Assembly: GCA_023935145.1 (NCBI GenBank)
Contig: CM043702.1
Location: forward strand, 58,361,001-58,425,000
From: Bretschneidera sinensis
Taxonomy: Eukaryota; Streptophyta; Magnoliopsida; Brassicales; Akaniaceae
Direction: 5' to 3'
Length of the DNA stretch: 64,000 nucleotides
Shown: positions 21,125 through 31,876 of the stretch, one piece after another
Numbering within the stretch: the first letter of the stretch is position 1
Layout of the letters: each line of letters opens with the position of its first letter
Translations under genes and position numbers: made by a program
Notes under the pieces: generated by a model
Told to the model about the DNA's origin: nothing
The model's database searches: none
What the model saw: the letters and a program-made list of their open reading frames with translations, nothing else

Positions 21125-22795
21125 TTTTGGGTTATCTCTTGTTTGTCTACATTTATTTTGTTTTTATTATCGGATGACTGTACTAACATTTATTGTGTAT
21201 TCCTTTTCATTATTTTATTTTTCGTACTTTATTTTCGTTTTTAGTTATTTCCATTTCATGTGTTAACCTAACATATGGTGGGAATCTTAATGTTACACCG
21301 CAGTTGCTTTCTTTTTGTTTGTTTTGTTCTATGTTATAGATCGAAATTTCAGCAAGAAGCACGACATGCAGTTCAAATGGTGGTGCACAATTTTCAGTTT
21401 CTGTGCACTTTTACTTACAAAGAGAGTTTCATTTACTTTTTCTTTCACATTGAGGTCAATGCTTTTTTTAAGTTGGGGGTGGAGGAAACGTATTTTTTTT
21501 TTCATTGAACTGCTTGGTGTCATTTTCCCTTTTTGTTTGTTTCTAGCATGCTTTGTGTTAAGCCTTGTAGTTAATTCACATGTCAATGATATGAGCTTAA
21601 TTGAGATAGCATACAGCATTTAGAAGAAGTTAAATCTTGCTTCGGTTTGAGAATAATTTAAATGTCAATCTTCATTTGGTTTGAGACTCTGGTTTGCGGT
21701 AAGTTGCAAGATTAGTCTAAAACATTTAGAGAAGTTTTATGTGTGATTGTTTTGTGAATACTTTTGCGGTCTCAACAAGCTCTAGAACTTATTTGATAAT
21801 CACTTGAGGCGAATTCCTAGAATGCACATTACTTAGAATATGATATAGGCCATTTTTGGACCGTTTGAGCCTTTCAAACTTACCCTTGCTATATTTATCG
21901 CTAGTCACCTGTTTGAGCCTTTTTCTTGAAAAAGAATTTGAGCCTTATTTCTTTTGATAACCAATTTACTCACCTTTATGAGCCTAACAATATTCTATCC
22001 TTACCTTTCTTTTAAGAGAACTTAGTCATACACATTTATTGAGAAGCACTTCAGAGGAGTAGCGATGGAAATATGAAAAAATATTACTACCATAACCCAA
22101 GTACATTAAATGAGATAAGTTGGGGGTTGTGGAAAAGAAAAGGAAAAAAATGAAAAAGAAAGTGAATGGTCTTATACCAAAATAAAAAAATAAAAAAAAA
22201 GAAGTGAATTATGGCAAAGAAAAAAGAAATGAAAAAAAAAAGTGGTGATTTATTGAGAAAAATGCTCGAAAAATGGTTGAAAGAGTTGGGTGTTGAAGTA
22301 AGGTTATCCAGTGCTTAAAGTAGGTTGTGTTTAAAACTAAGAGATTAAGTTCTTTTATTTGTTGAAATCTTCCCGTTCTTTCTTAACCTTTACCTTAGCC
22401 TAACGTTACAAGCTTATTAAAGACTTATTAATCCAAGGTAGTGTGATTTTTCTACAATAGTGGAGAGTGATTTGAAAAGTGAGCCTATGGAGCTTGTTTT
22501 TGTGATTGATGTCACGCAAATTAAATATTTTAGAGGCCAAGACTTGTATTCATGAACGTTATGCATAAAATCATCCAGGTGCTCGAATTAATGGATGTTA
22601 AGAGTCGATAACAATTTTAAGATTGATGTTTGGATTACTTTTGAACTTGGGTGATATTTAATGATTCTATGTGCTATGTGTTCTGTACGATCTTTGAGAC
22701 AAAAAGTGAATTACTCTTGGATTAACGCTAACATTACTTTACCTTATTTGATTCCTACCAAAGAATTCATTTCATATTGTCTTGTTTTTGCTTGA
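21125..22795 (+). other. Gypsy-B 3' non-coding region
   Basis: Long AT-rich region without a gene. Two extra polypurine-like tracts lie at 21470-21482 and 22117-22132, the second leading into a purine-rich stretch of A/G runs (22130-22260). It ends at the hairpin at 22796. Confidence 0.7.
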
Positions 22796-22814
22796 ATTGC
22801 TAGGGACTAGCAAT
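22796..22814 (+). other. Gypsy-B hairpin before the polypurine tract
   Basis: ATTGCTAG (22796-22803) and CTAGCAAT (22807-22814) form a perfect 8-bp inverted repeat around GGA, immediately before AAGCTAGTTGGGGG. Confidence 0.78.
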
Positions 22815-22816
22815 AA

Positions 22817-22831
22817 GCTAGTTGGGGGTTA
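22817..22831 (+). other. Gypsy-B polypurine tract
   Basis: GCTAGTTGGGGGTTA directly before the 3' LTR start TGATGAGAG. Confidence 0.8.
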
Positions 22832-23813
22832 TGATGAGAGTCATAAAATGCATCTTAACAGTACTTAATTGTTAGCATTTTAGGGTTGATCGAGGTTTGA
22901 ATTACACTTTTATACCTTAATAACTCTAAAGTGATATTCTTGGATCATTCACTTATTTTGGTGCATTTTCAGGTACTTTGAGTTCAAAAGAGATGGAAAG
23001 CCATCATAGCTTAAAGCACGATGCTTCGATGCACATTCGAGTGAGGGCATGGTTGCGAATGACAAAATGAAGAGAAACCAAGTCTTAAATGTGGGCACTA
23101 TGGCCTGAAGAAGTCTAAGCCTTGGCCTCCAGAACCAAGCCCAAAAGAGCAAGGAAGCCATCAGTGTGTGTCGTGGCCTGGACCAGGCTGAGCTGCGGCA
23201 CCCAGAAGCTCAACTAACCAAAGACCAGATAGAGCCGCGGTGCAAGTAAGTGAGAGCCGCGGCGCGCACGTGAATCCTTGTTTTTCTAATTAGGGTTTTA
23301 GTTGATTGTTTAGACCCAAAACACCCTTGGACCCCATGGCCAACTAACGTGTTTGATAAAAAAAATTATCATTAAGGCTGGAAAACCCAAGAAAGCTGCC
23401 ACATTCTCCTCCATCAAAGTGTTCAAGCGTGAACCCCATGGCCAACTAATCTCCAAGCAAGGCAAAGGGATGAATCGTTAAGTGTAGTTGTTCTTATTTT
23501 CCATTATTGATTCAGTTATAATTTGGATTTATTGTCAAAACATTGTTATGATTTACTCTTTGATTTAATTAGAAGATTTTCTCTTAATCCGGTGATTGTA
23601 TCTTTACCCTTGATATAAGTCTAGTCATGCTCTTCTTATGTCAATATTGTTGGATATGATTGAGTCCGGTAGATTTATCTTTTAGGTTTGTCCATTACTA
23701 TGATATTATCATTAAGATATATTGGTGTTTCTTGATAAATCTATAGGATAGGTCATGTGTGCTTAAATCGAAAGTAAAGAGTAATTCATATCAATTACAT
23801 TGGGGTTTACATG

Positions 23814-24778
23814 TGTTGGAAATCACCTTGACAAGATGCCCAGGTGGTGATCTTCCAAACACCCAAGTCTAGAATGACTTGTAGAAAGAAATACAGCAAT
23901 CGAAAGCAAGAAAGAAATGAAGACAAGCGATTTTTTATCGAGGTTCGGCAATGTGCCTACATCCCCGTGAGTTCCTCCAAACTCTCTACACTAAATCAAC
24001 GGTTCTTTACAATTACAGCAATCCTCTTCAAGAAACCTCAGGTTCTTGAAGAAACCAAGAAGAGAACAAGAAAGTGATAGACCTGTTACAATGCTTTCTA
24101 TCAATTCTATACTACTCTCTCTTCTTTACAACCAGCCTCTCTACAATGAGTCCCTCTTATATGTCTGTGTCTTTGCACTCTCACACAATTCTCTCATTCA
24201 CACACATGTCTCACAAGTTACATTACATTACATTCTTATTGAGAATGAAGCTAAGTGACCCTTTATATAGTGCACCAACTTCTTGTCCATTCTTGAGAGT
24301 CAATCCTCACCCTTAGATCTTGATGACCACTTAACCATGGCCCTCCATCAATCCTAAGTGGTACTGTGTGTTTTAACCTTGCATCAACGCACCTAAGGGG
24401 AGGTTTAAGCAAGCTGTCCATGTGTGCTTCAGCTTTTCCTAGCGCCTAGGCGCTGAACAGGGGCCGGTGCGACGCTGGGCAGAGCACCTTTGCACCATGT
24501 TCTGGAAATCGCGGCGCTGCCTTGCTTCCAGCACCTCCCTTGCAAGAAGGTGCAGCGCTGGTGGAGGAGAGGCATGGTGCTCACTGATGCTGCCTTTCAC
24601 ACAGCAATGTGCACAACTTTTCTTTGTTGATTAGGGATGTGCACACACACCCAAATAGATTCACACACATGTGTGCACTCCTTTAACATGCTGTATTTTA
24701 ATCTTCCAACCTTGGTTTAGACTTTAACCATCTTTGAACCATGTTTAGACATGTTTGAACCTTAGACAAATACCAACA
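23814..24778 (-). repeat. Copia-2 3' LTR
   Basis: 965 bp; minus-strand TATA at 24261-24269. The GC-rich segment (about 24435-24600) has AGCGCCTAGGCGCTGAAC and repeated GGTGCRGCGCTGG words and differs from the Copia-1/-4 and Copia-3 LTRs. Confidence 0.9.
24261..24269 (-). promoter_or_regulatory. TATA box of Copia-2 3' LTR
   Basis: Minus-strand CTATATAAAG; the matching box of the 5' LTR is at 28805-28813. Confidence 0.68.
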
Positions 24779-24857
24779 ATCTCTACCTTTGTCTAGTGTT
24801 TAAGCCTGAACCATTGTGCAAAGAGCTTCGGGATCCAAACTCATCTTGAGTCATCAA

Positions 24858-25643
24858 TTAACCAACTCCAATCTTAAGAAGTCCAAGGCAATGATTGGAC
24901 CTTCTTAGAGGTAGAACCTTGGTGCCTAAGTCTGCAAGACTTTCCTCCGTGGTCTTCTTATCAACATGAATGCATCCTTTCATACCATTTTTCGGAATGT
25001 AATGATACCGAACATCCATATGCTTCGTCCCCTCATGGAACACCGGATTCCTCCACAAGTGCCACACACTTTGGCTATCCAAAGACACCACCACCTGCTT
25101 TTTTAGGACCTCCCACTCGTCCAACAACCCTTTTCACCCAATAGCCGCCTTTATGGCTTCCGTAGCCACTACACATTCTGCCCTAGTTGTTATGAGTGCT
25201 ACCATTGGCTGCCACTGAGCCTTCAAATACCTCAGCAGCCACTTCATCCCAAGTCAATGCTTCTTTCTGGGATTACTCACAAATCTGCTGAGAACACCTA
25301 TTGCCCAAGAAACGCTTAACCAGTTTCTCTCCTTTTCTTGGATTCTACACATCCCAAGGATCTTTTGTGTAAGGCTGAGATCCTTCCTCTCAAACTCCTC
25401 ACTGAGTTGAGATGTAAACCTTTTCATCCTCTTCCTGCTGTTCCGAACCAACAACACATCAATGACATAGATGAGGATTCTTACCATCTTCTCCACCTTA
25501 TGTTTAGTTGAGAAAGTTCTTGTGAAATCTATGTCTTCTCTTCTCGTGAACCCATTCGCCACCAGCCTAGCCTTGTTCTGGACTTCATCTCCTGGAGGGT
25601 ACCCTTCTTTGATCTTGTAAGTCCACTAACAATCCACAACTCT
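24858..25643 (-). pseudogene. pol: Copia-2 shortened RT and RNase H
   Basis: Reads GFTRREDIDFTRTFS, then directly KHKVEKMVRILIYVIDVLLV. The RT core before the catalytic block is missing, and Y-V-D-D itself has become Y-V-I-D. FERKDLSLTQKILGM follows, then an extra loss leading to SWAIGVLSRFVSNPRK. RYLK again joins AQWQ, so the first RNase H half is absent. The last part is open (24858-25127: VVVSLDSQSVWHLWRNPVFHEGTKHMDV and DLGTKVLPL). No activity expected. Confidence 0.88.
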
Positions 25644-26819
25644 CTAATTTCCCGGAATGTGCACCAATTCCCAGAAGTTGTTCTTCCTCAAAGAATCCAT
25701 TTCTTCCTCCATAGCTAGATTCCATCTTGACAAATCCTTACACTCTATGGCATCCGTGTAAGTTTTTGGTTCAACCATCTTTCCTTCTGTCCAAGGAGCT
25801 GCTCCATCCGCAGTATCCACAAACCCATATCTTGAAGGTGGTCCGACCAGCCTTCTTTCTCGGTCTCTTGTGAGCTGATAGTCCTTATGACTTGCTGCAT
25901 CATCCTCTTTTAGTTCAGCCTCCTCATGAGTGTCCTGAGCTTGGCATTCATCAATGGGCTCTACCTGGTCCGAACCCTCTTGCCTTCCTTGCTCTACCTG
26001 AACCGAATTCTCCTTGATGCTATGCTCCACAAATACCAAACTAGTTTGCTCACTAGCCCTTGCAGGGTTAGTTTTCTCCAAATAGGGAAATAACAATTCA
26101 TTAAATATAACATCCCTATTTATTATGAGTTTCAATCCTTCTAAGGACCACAACCTATACCCCTTAACCCCATCACCATATCCTAGAAACACACATTTTT
26201 TAGATCTTGGGCTAAGTTTATCCTCCTTTTGATGTGCATATGTTGCACACCCAAAAGTCCTAAGGTTGCTTAATTTAGGGGGTTTTCCACTCCACATCTC
26301 TTCGGGAGTCTTGAGCTCTAAAGCTCTAGAGGGTGATCTATTAACCAAATATGCAGCTATAGCCACAGCTTCTCCCCAAAAATATTTTGGTAAATCGGAT
26401 CCATCTAACATGCACCTAACCTTTTCCATAAGGGTCTTATTCATCCACTCAGCAACTCCACTTTGCTGAGGGGTTTGCACACCCGTCCTATGTCTTAGAA
26501 TCCCATTTAACCTACAGAATTGATCAAGTTCTTGGTTAAAAATTTCTAAGCCATTATTGGTTCTTATCCCTTTAATTACTCTACCCATTTGAGTCTTTAC
26601 CAGCCCTTTCCACACCACTAATTTATTCAAGGCATCTGATTTATTCTTAAGCAAATAAACCCACACTCTTCTTGAATAATCATCAATTAAAGACAGAAAG
26701 TAAATGTTACCTCCCTGTGTTGGTGTCCTTACTGGTCCCCAAAGGTCCGCATAAATGTAATCAAGAATGCCCTTAGACTTGTGCACTCCGGTGTTGCTTC
26801 TCAAGAACACAACACTCAT
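25644..26819 (-). CDS. pol: Copia-2 integrase core and linker (391-codon open frame)
   Basis: Catalytic-core positions: D25 (YADLWGP), then RTNNGLE, where the second catalytic Asp (RTDNG in Copia-3 and -4) is N88, and E124 (GVAEWMNKT). Spacing from N88 to E124 is the normal 35 residues. It continues through AYLVNRSPSRALELKTPEEMWSG, the GCATYAHQK and SRKCVFLGYG-type blocks, an acidic linker, and the pre-RT region DRERRLVGPPSRYGF. The D-to-N change should inactivate strand transfer. The frame ends at WELVHIPGN before RT. Confidence 0.87.
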   Translation of the reverse strand: MSVVFLRSNTGVHKSKGILDYIYADLWGPVRTPTQGGNIYFLSLIDDYSRRVWVYLLKNKSDALNKLVVWKGLVKTQMGRVIKGIRTNNGLEIFNQELDQFCRLNGILRHRTGVQTPQQSGVAEWMNKTLMEKVRCMLDGSDLPKYFWGEAVAIAAYLVNRSPSRALELKTPEEMWSGKPPKLSNLRTFGCATYAHQKEDKLSPRSKKCVFLGYGDGVKGYRLWSLEGLKLIINRDVIFNELLFPYLEKTNPARASEQTSLVFVEHSIKENSVQVEQGRQEGSDQVEPIDECQAQDTHEEAELKEDDAASHKDYQLTRDRERRLVGPPSRYGFVDTADGAAPWTEGKMVEPKTYTDAIECKDLSRWNLAMEEEMDSLRKNNFWELVHIPGN

Positions 26820-27360
26820 AGAAATTAAGTTTCTCTACTTTGTCTCCACCAAGTAGATCATCCTTGCTAAGAACTTGCAAGCCCTTTTCGCTCATGTGTC
26901 CCAAGAGAGTGTGTCAAAGGGTTGCCCTATCCATCTCAGCCATCAAGCTTGCTGCTTGATCATTGAATTTTGTCTCTCCGATTATCTCATAGAGTCCATC
27001 GTTTCTTGCTGCCTTGATCACTACCAAAGATCCCTTGGCCACCTTGATCTTTCCTCCCTCTATCTTGCATGTGTATCCCATGGAATCTAGCTGCCCCAAT
27101 GAGATCAAATTCCTCCTCAAATCTGGGAGATATCTCACATCTTTCAGTAGCCTTGTCATTCCATCAAACATCCTCACCTGGATGTCTCCCGTGCCCCTCA
27201 CTTGGTAAGAAATATCATTCCCCAAGAAAACCCTTTCATCATTGGTTTCCTTGAAATTCTTAAACCAACTCCGGTGAGGGCACATGTGATGAGTGCACCT
27301 GGTATCTAAGATCCATTTCCCGCTTCCTTCTTGCCCCTTGCTCACATCCGAGCACACAAC
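26820..27360 (-). pseudogene. pol: Copia-2 protease and pre-integrase zinc-finger region
   Basis: The open frame 26914-27357 reads WILDTRCTHHMCPHRSWF, the Copia protease site with D-T-R in place of D-T/S-G, then LISLGQLDSMGYTCKIEGG and GSLVVIKAARNDGLYEI (pre-integrase). After a stop at 26912 come HTLLGHMSEKGL and NFYECCVLEKQHR, the HHCC finger. A short loss removes the bases between CAACA words in KQHR. The Gly change in the protease site predicts loss of function. Confidence 0.82.
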
Positions 27361-27399
27361 AAGAACATCACCATCTTGCTGTTTTGTTTTGGCAACCGA

Positions 27400-28131
27400 A
27401 GCCTCTCCATTCTTGGTATGACTTCATCCTCTATCCCTTGTCATCTTCTTGCAATCTTTCTTAACATGACCCTTCTTATGGTAGTAGTAGCAACTCTTCC
27501 CTCCAAATCTCAGTTTGAAATGCATTCTCCCATGGCTTTCTCCTCTACCTCTGTCCCGGTAGTAGCCATACATGTTGCTGTGCACTCTCCAATGGCTCTC
27601 TCCTCAACCTCTGTCCTAGCAGTAGCCATGCATGTTGCTGTGCACTCTTCCATGGCTCTCTTCTCTACCTCTATCCTTGTAGTAGCCATGGTTGCTGCCA
27701 TACCGAGTTGCTGGCCTTCTTTTAAAGAATAATCTTCTTCTACTTGATGCACTCCTCATCTTGGCATCAAGATTATCTTGCAACTCTTTATTAGGATCAA
27801 ATTTAAAAGCAAAGATTCATTTACGAAGATACCTCTTATCCGGGAGAGTCTTGGCAAGAAACAACTCATCTAGTTTCTTCCATATTGCAGTTGGATCTTC
27901 TGAGTCTCCGCACTCCCTTGTGACATTATCTGATATGTGCAAGAAAATGGTGCTGTAAGCCATCTTCTTCATCTCGGTCCGCTGGTCCTCCGTGACACTT
28001 GCTGGAAAAGCATCATCTTCTCCAATAGCCAAGTCCATTTTTTGTTGCATTAGAACCGCCTTGATCTTCCGCTTCCAAAGGGTAAAGTCTCCATTTCCAT
28101 CAAACTTCTCAACACAGAAATTTAAAGCCAT
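27400..28131 (-). pseudogene. gag: Copia-2 gag
   Basis: Start ATG at 28131 (MALNFCVEKFDGNGDFTLWKR), as in relatives that begin M-SSN-FI/V-EKFDG. The open part reads MQQKMDLAIGEDDAFPAS and NVTRECGDSEDPTAIWKKLDELF. After YLRK and LQDNLD it passes directly to AKMRSAS-type sequence, lacking 62 codons that Copia-3 keeps. Then comes the triplicated basic block and a zinc knuckle in which a Cys position is altered (CYYYHKKGHVKKDC). Stops and frame changes are present. Confidence 0.82.
27521..27696 (-). repeat. 60-bp triplication in the Copia-2 gag basic region
   Basis: Three direct copies of a 60-base unit (27521, 27581, 27641, the last partial) in phase with the coding frame. Each codes an Arg/Gly/His/Tyr-rich block (HGYYRDRGRGESHGR type) just before the zinc knuckle. 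The other Copia copies have one unit. Confidence 0.92.
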
Positions 28132-28188
28132 CTTTGCAGACAAGATCCTTGATCTATGCACTAACCATAAATGCTTTCTTCTAAACCC

Positions 28189-28285
28189 CAAGAACACAGA
28201 TCGAAGATGGATCTTAACACTGTTCTTGAATCACCCTCAAGAACACGATCTGATCTTGATCTTTACTCCGTTCTTGAATCACCCA
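28189..28285 (-). repeat. Copia-2 leader repeat, two units
   Basis: Two units of about 48 bp, each TCAAGAACACGATC...GTTCTTGAATCAC. TCAAGAAC and GTTCTTGA are inverted copies. Located between primer site and gag. Confidence 0.82.
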
Positions 28286-28345
28286 AGAAGTTGATCTTTG
28301 ATTCTTGGAGTCTTGACTCTGTTGCTTCGATACCCAGCTGTGCAA

Positions 28346-28357
28346 GCTCTAATACCA
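28346..28357 (-). other. Copia-2 primer binding site (initiator Met)
   Basis: Minus strand TGGTATTAGAGC, one change from the initiator-Met site TGGTATCAGAGC, one base after the LTR end. Confidence 0.8.
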
Positions 28358-28358
28358 C

Positions 28359-29345
28359 TGTTGGAAATCACCTTGACAAGATGCCCAGGTGGTGATCTTC
28401 CAAACACCCAAGTCTAGAATGACTTGTAGAAAGAAATACAGCAATTGAAAGCAAGAAAGATAAGAAGACAATCGATTTGTTATCGAGGTTCGGTAATGTG
28501 CCTATGTCCCCGTGAGTTCCTCCAAACTCTCTGCACTAAATAAATGGTTCTTTACAATTACAGGAACCCTCTTCAAAAAACTCAAGTTCTTGAAGAAACC
28601 AAGAAGAGAACAAGAAAGTGATAGACCTATTACAATGCTTTCTATCAATTCTATACTACTCTCTCTTCTTTACAACCAGCCTCTCTACAATGAGTCCCTC
28701 TTGTATGTCTGTGTCTTTACACTCTCACACAATTCTCTCATTCACACACATGTCTCACAAGTTACATGACATTACATTCTTATTGAGAATGAAGCTAGGT
28801 GACCCTTTATATAAGTGCACCAACTTCTTGTCTGTTCTTGAGAGTTAATCCTCACCCTTAGATCTTGATGACCACTTAGCCATGGCCCTCCATCAATCCT
28901 AAGTGGTTCTATGTGTTTTAACCTTGCATCCACTCACCTAAGAGGAGGTTCAAGCAAGCTATCCATGTGTGCTTCAGCTTTGCTTAGTGCCTAGGCGCTG
29001 AACAGGGGCCGGTGCGGCGCTGGGCAAAGCACCTTTGCACCATGTTCTGGAAGGCATGGCATTGGTGGAGGAGAGGTGCGGTGCTGCCTTGCTACCAGCA
29101 CCTCCCTTGCTAGAAGGTGTGGCGCTGGTGGAGGAGAGGCGTGATGCTCACTGATGCTGTCCTTCACACAGTAGTGCGCACAACTTTGCTTTGTTGATTA
29201 GGAGTGTGCACACACACCCAAATGGATGCACACACATGTGTGCACTCCTTTAACATGCTGTATTTTAATCTTTCAACCTTGATTTAGACGTAAACTATCT
29301 TTGAACCATCTTTAGACATGTTTGAACCTTAGACAAATACAAACA
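28359..29345 (-). repeat. Copia-2 5' LTR
   Basis: 987 bp. The GC-rich segment (28990-29150) is rearranged relative to the 3' LTR, with an extra copy of GGTGGAGGAGAGG. TATA (minus) at 28805-28813. Confidence 0.9.
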
Positions 29346-29666
29346 ACATGTGCTTGATTGAATATTTACCGATTACCTGTTTAGAATGTGAAACTAGCAA
29401 TCGAGATAAAAACAATTGAATCAAGATTGGAATAAGGCAACGAACCTAGGAGGGATTTCCAGAACCTTGTTATTTCTCATTTATATTCTTCAATTTATTT
29501 ACATAATTTTCTCATATTACTTTACTATCAAGATTCAGATCCTCTCACTTAATCTTTATCATTCGTGTAAAGTTTACACTTTTCCTTTGTAGTTCACTTT
29601 TCCTCGTGGGATCGACACCTCAACTATACACAATGACCGAGTATTACTTTGAGTGTAATTAGGTCC

Positions 29667-31240
29667 CTTGTGAGCTGATAGTCATTCTGACTTGCTGCAT
29701 CATCCCCTTCTAGTTTAGCCTCCTCCTGAGTGTCCTGAGCTTAGCCTTCATCAATGAGCTCTATCTGGTTCGAACCCTCTTGCCTTCCTTACTCTACCTG
29801 AACTGAATTTTTCTTGATGTTATACTCCACAAATACCGAACTGGTTTGCTCACTATCCCCTGCAAGGTTAGTTTTCTCCAAATAGGGAAATAAATGTTCA
29901 TTAAAAATGACATCCCTAAATTCTTTTTTCTCTAAGGACCACAACCTATACTCCTTAGCCCCTTCCCTATATCCTAGAAATACACATTTTCTAGACCTTG
30001 GGCTAAGTTTATCATCCTTTTGATGTGCAAACACAGCACACCCAAAAGTCCTAAGGTTGTTCAACTCAGAGGGTTTTCCACTCCACATCTCCTCGTGAGT
30101 TTTGAGCTCTAAAACTCTCGAGGGCGCTCTGTTAACCAAATACGCAGCAGTAAACACCGCTTCTCCCCAAAAACATTTGCATAATCCAGATCCTATAATC
30201 ATGCACCTAACCTTTTCCATAAGGGTCTTATTCATCCTCTCAGCAACTCCATTTTGCTGAGGGATTTTCACAACCGATCTATGTCTTAGAATCCCATTTA
30301 ACCTATAGAATTGATCAAGTTCCTTGTTAAAAAATTCTCAACCATTATCAGTTCTTAACACCTTAACAACCCTGTCTGCTTGAGTCTCTTCCAGCTTTTT
30401 CCACACCACAACTTTATTCAAAGCATCTGATTTATTCTTAAGCAAATTAACCCAAACCTTTTCTAGAATAATCATCAATTAAAGACAGAAAGTAAACATT
30501 ACCTCCCTGTGATGGTGTTCTTGCTGGCCCCTAAAGATCCGCATGAATGTAGTCAAGAATTCCCTTAGACTTGTGCACTCTGGCGTTGAAGCTGACCCGA
30601 TGTTGTTTCCCAAGAACACAACATTCACAGAAATCAAGTTCCTCTACTTTGTCGCCATCAAGTAGACCATCCTTGTTGAGAACTTACAAGCCCTTTTCGC
30701 TTATCTGTCCCAAGCGATTGTGCCAAAGGGCTGCCTTATCCATCTAAGCCCTCAAGCTTGCTACTTTATCCTTGATCTCTGTGACTCCGATCATCTCATA
30801 GAGACCATCCTTCATTGCTGCTTTGATCACTATCAAAGATCCCTTGGTTACCTTGATCTTTCCTCCCTCTGCCTTATATGTGTACCCCATGGAATCTAAC
30901 TGCCCCAATGAGATCAAATTTCTTCTCAACTCTGGAAGATATCTCACATTCCTCAGTAGCCTAGTACCTCCAGTAAACATCCTCAACTGGATGTCTCATG
31001 TGCCCCTCACTTGGTAAGAAGTACCATTCCCTAGGAAAACCTTTCCATCATTGGTTTCCTTGAAATTCTTGAACCAATCCCGGTGAGGACACATATGATA
31101 GGTGCACCTAGTATCCAAGATCTGTCTCTCGCTGCCTTCTTGCCCCCTGCTCACACTTGAGCACACAACAAGAACATCATCATCTTGCTGTTCTCCCTTG
31201 GCAACCGAAGCCTCTCCATTCTTGGTATGGCTTCCTCCCT
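29667..31240 (-). pseudogene. pol: Copia-1 protease, pre-integrase and integrase
   Basis: Open 30744-30986 is the pre-integrase block (RNLISLGQLDSMGYTYKAEGG), then after a stop WHNRLGQISEKGL and FCECCVLGKQHRVSF (zinc finger, second His replaced by Gln). The core begins IHADL, stop, GPARTP and is broken across frames; RTDNG can be read with a stop after it. Open 29789-30271 carries TPQQNG-type MKIPQQNGVAERMNKTLMEK with the catalytic Glu, and FLGYREGAKEYRLW. Gypsy-B interrupts downstream; coding resumes at 6741. Not functional. Confidence 0.85.
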
Positions 31241-31246
31241 CATCCC

Positions 31247-31816
31247 TTATCTCTCACTGCAATCTTTCTTGAAATGACCCTCCTTATGGCAGTAGAAGCA
31301 TCTCTTCCCTCCAAATCTCAATTTAGAGTGCGCTCTCCCATGGCTTTGTCCTCTACCTTTGTCCTGGTAGTAGCCATGTATATTGCTGCCATACCGAGTT
31401 GTTGGCCTTCCTCTAATGAATAGCCCTTCTCCACTTGATGCTTTCCTCATCTTGGCATCAAGATTATCTTGCAACTCTTTATCAAGATCCAAAGCAAAGA
31501 TTCGTTTTAGAAGATACCTCTTATTAAGGAGAGTCTTGGTAAGAAACAACTCATCTAGTTTCTTCCAAATGGCAGCTGGATCTTCCGAGTCTCCGCACTC
31601 CCTTGTGACACTATCCGACATGTTTAGAAAATTGGTGTTGTACGCCATCTTCGTCATCTGAATCCCCTGGACCTATGTGATACTTGCTAGAAAAGCATTA
31701 TCTTCTCCAATCGCCAAGTCCACCTTTTGTTGCATAAGAACAGCCTTGATTTTTTGCTTCCAAATGGCAAAGTCTCCCTTTCCATCAAACTTCTCAATAA
31801 TGAAGTTAGAACTCAT
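31247..31816 (-). pseudogene. gag: Copia-1 gag
   Basis: Start ATG at 31816 (MSSNFIIEKFDGKGDFAIWK). It reads LMQQKVDLAIGEDNAF, a stop at about 31677, then the open part 31247-31657: DSVTRECGDSEDPAAIWKKL, LQDNLDAKMRKASSGEGL, an Arg/Gly/Tyr block (GYYQDKGRGQSHGRAHSK) and an intact zinc knuckle CFYCHKEGHFKKDC (C-x2-C-x4-H-x4-C). The 62-codon segment kept by Copia-3 between LQDNLD and AKMR is absent. The capsid would package element RNA. Confidence 0.85.
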
Positions 31817-31876
31817 CTTGCGGAGAAAATCCCAGATTTATGCAGCACCCACAATTGCTTTCCAACTTCGTCTAAA

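Larger units (their letters stand above)
23814..29345 (-). mobile_element. Copia-2: Tork-like Copia element in the 3' LTR of Gypsy-B
   Basis: LTRs at 23814-24778 and 28359-29345, bounded in plus-strand text by TGTTGGAAATCACC and ATACCAACA (ATACAAACA on the right). Perfect duplication ACATG (23809-23813, 29346-29350). Minus-strand order: 5' LTR, primer site, leader, gag, protease, pre-integrase, integrase, RT and RNase H, both with the family's internal losses. At about 5.5 kb it is uninterrupted by other elements. It belongs to the same family as its great-host Copia-1 but carries a different GC-rich LTR segment, so the family was active both before and after Gypsy-B arrived. Confidence 0.94.
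6747..29661 (+). mobile_element. Gypsy-B: Athila-type Ty3/Gypsy element with a third ORF
   Basis: LTRs at 6747-8048 and 22832-29661 (the latter split by Copia-2) begin TGATGAGAGTCAT (TTATGAGAG in the left copy) and end GTAATCA or GTAATTA. Duplication GGTCT (6742-6746) and GGTCC (29662-29666), one mismatch. Primer site for tRNA-Asp after the 5' LTR; polypurine tract GTTGGGGGTTA before the 3' LTR. Order: gag, protease, RT, RNase H, integrase, spacer, third ORF (split by Gypsy-C), long 3' non-coding part. Catalytic residues of protease, RT, RNase H and integrase are all visible, which makes it the most complete element here, although stops and shifts break it. Confidence 0.94.
22832..29661 (+). 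repeat. Gypsy-B 3' LTR, split by Copia-2
   Basis: The LTR parts are 22832-23813 and 29351-29661, with Copia-2 between two copies of ACATG. Rejoined it matches 6747-8048. Near 23333 the TATA-bearing segment of the 5' LTR is replaced by a copy of the word ACCCCATGGCCAACTAA found about 100 bases downstream. Confidence 0.92.

Noticed and set aside
21275..21623. Overlapping hydrophobic frames on both strands near 21300-21620
   Set aside because: Low-complexity T-rich non-coding sequence of Gypsy-B; not conserved wording, and no start context.
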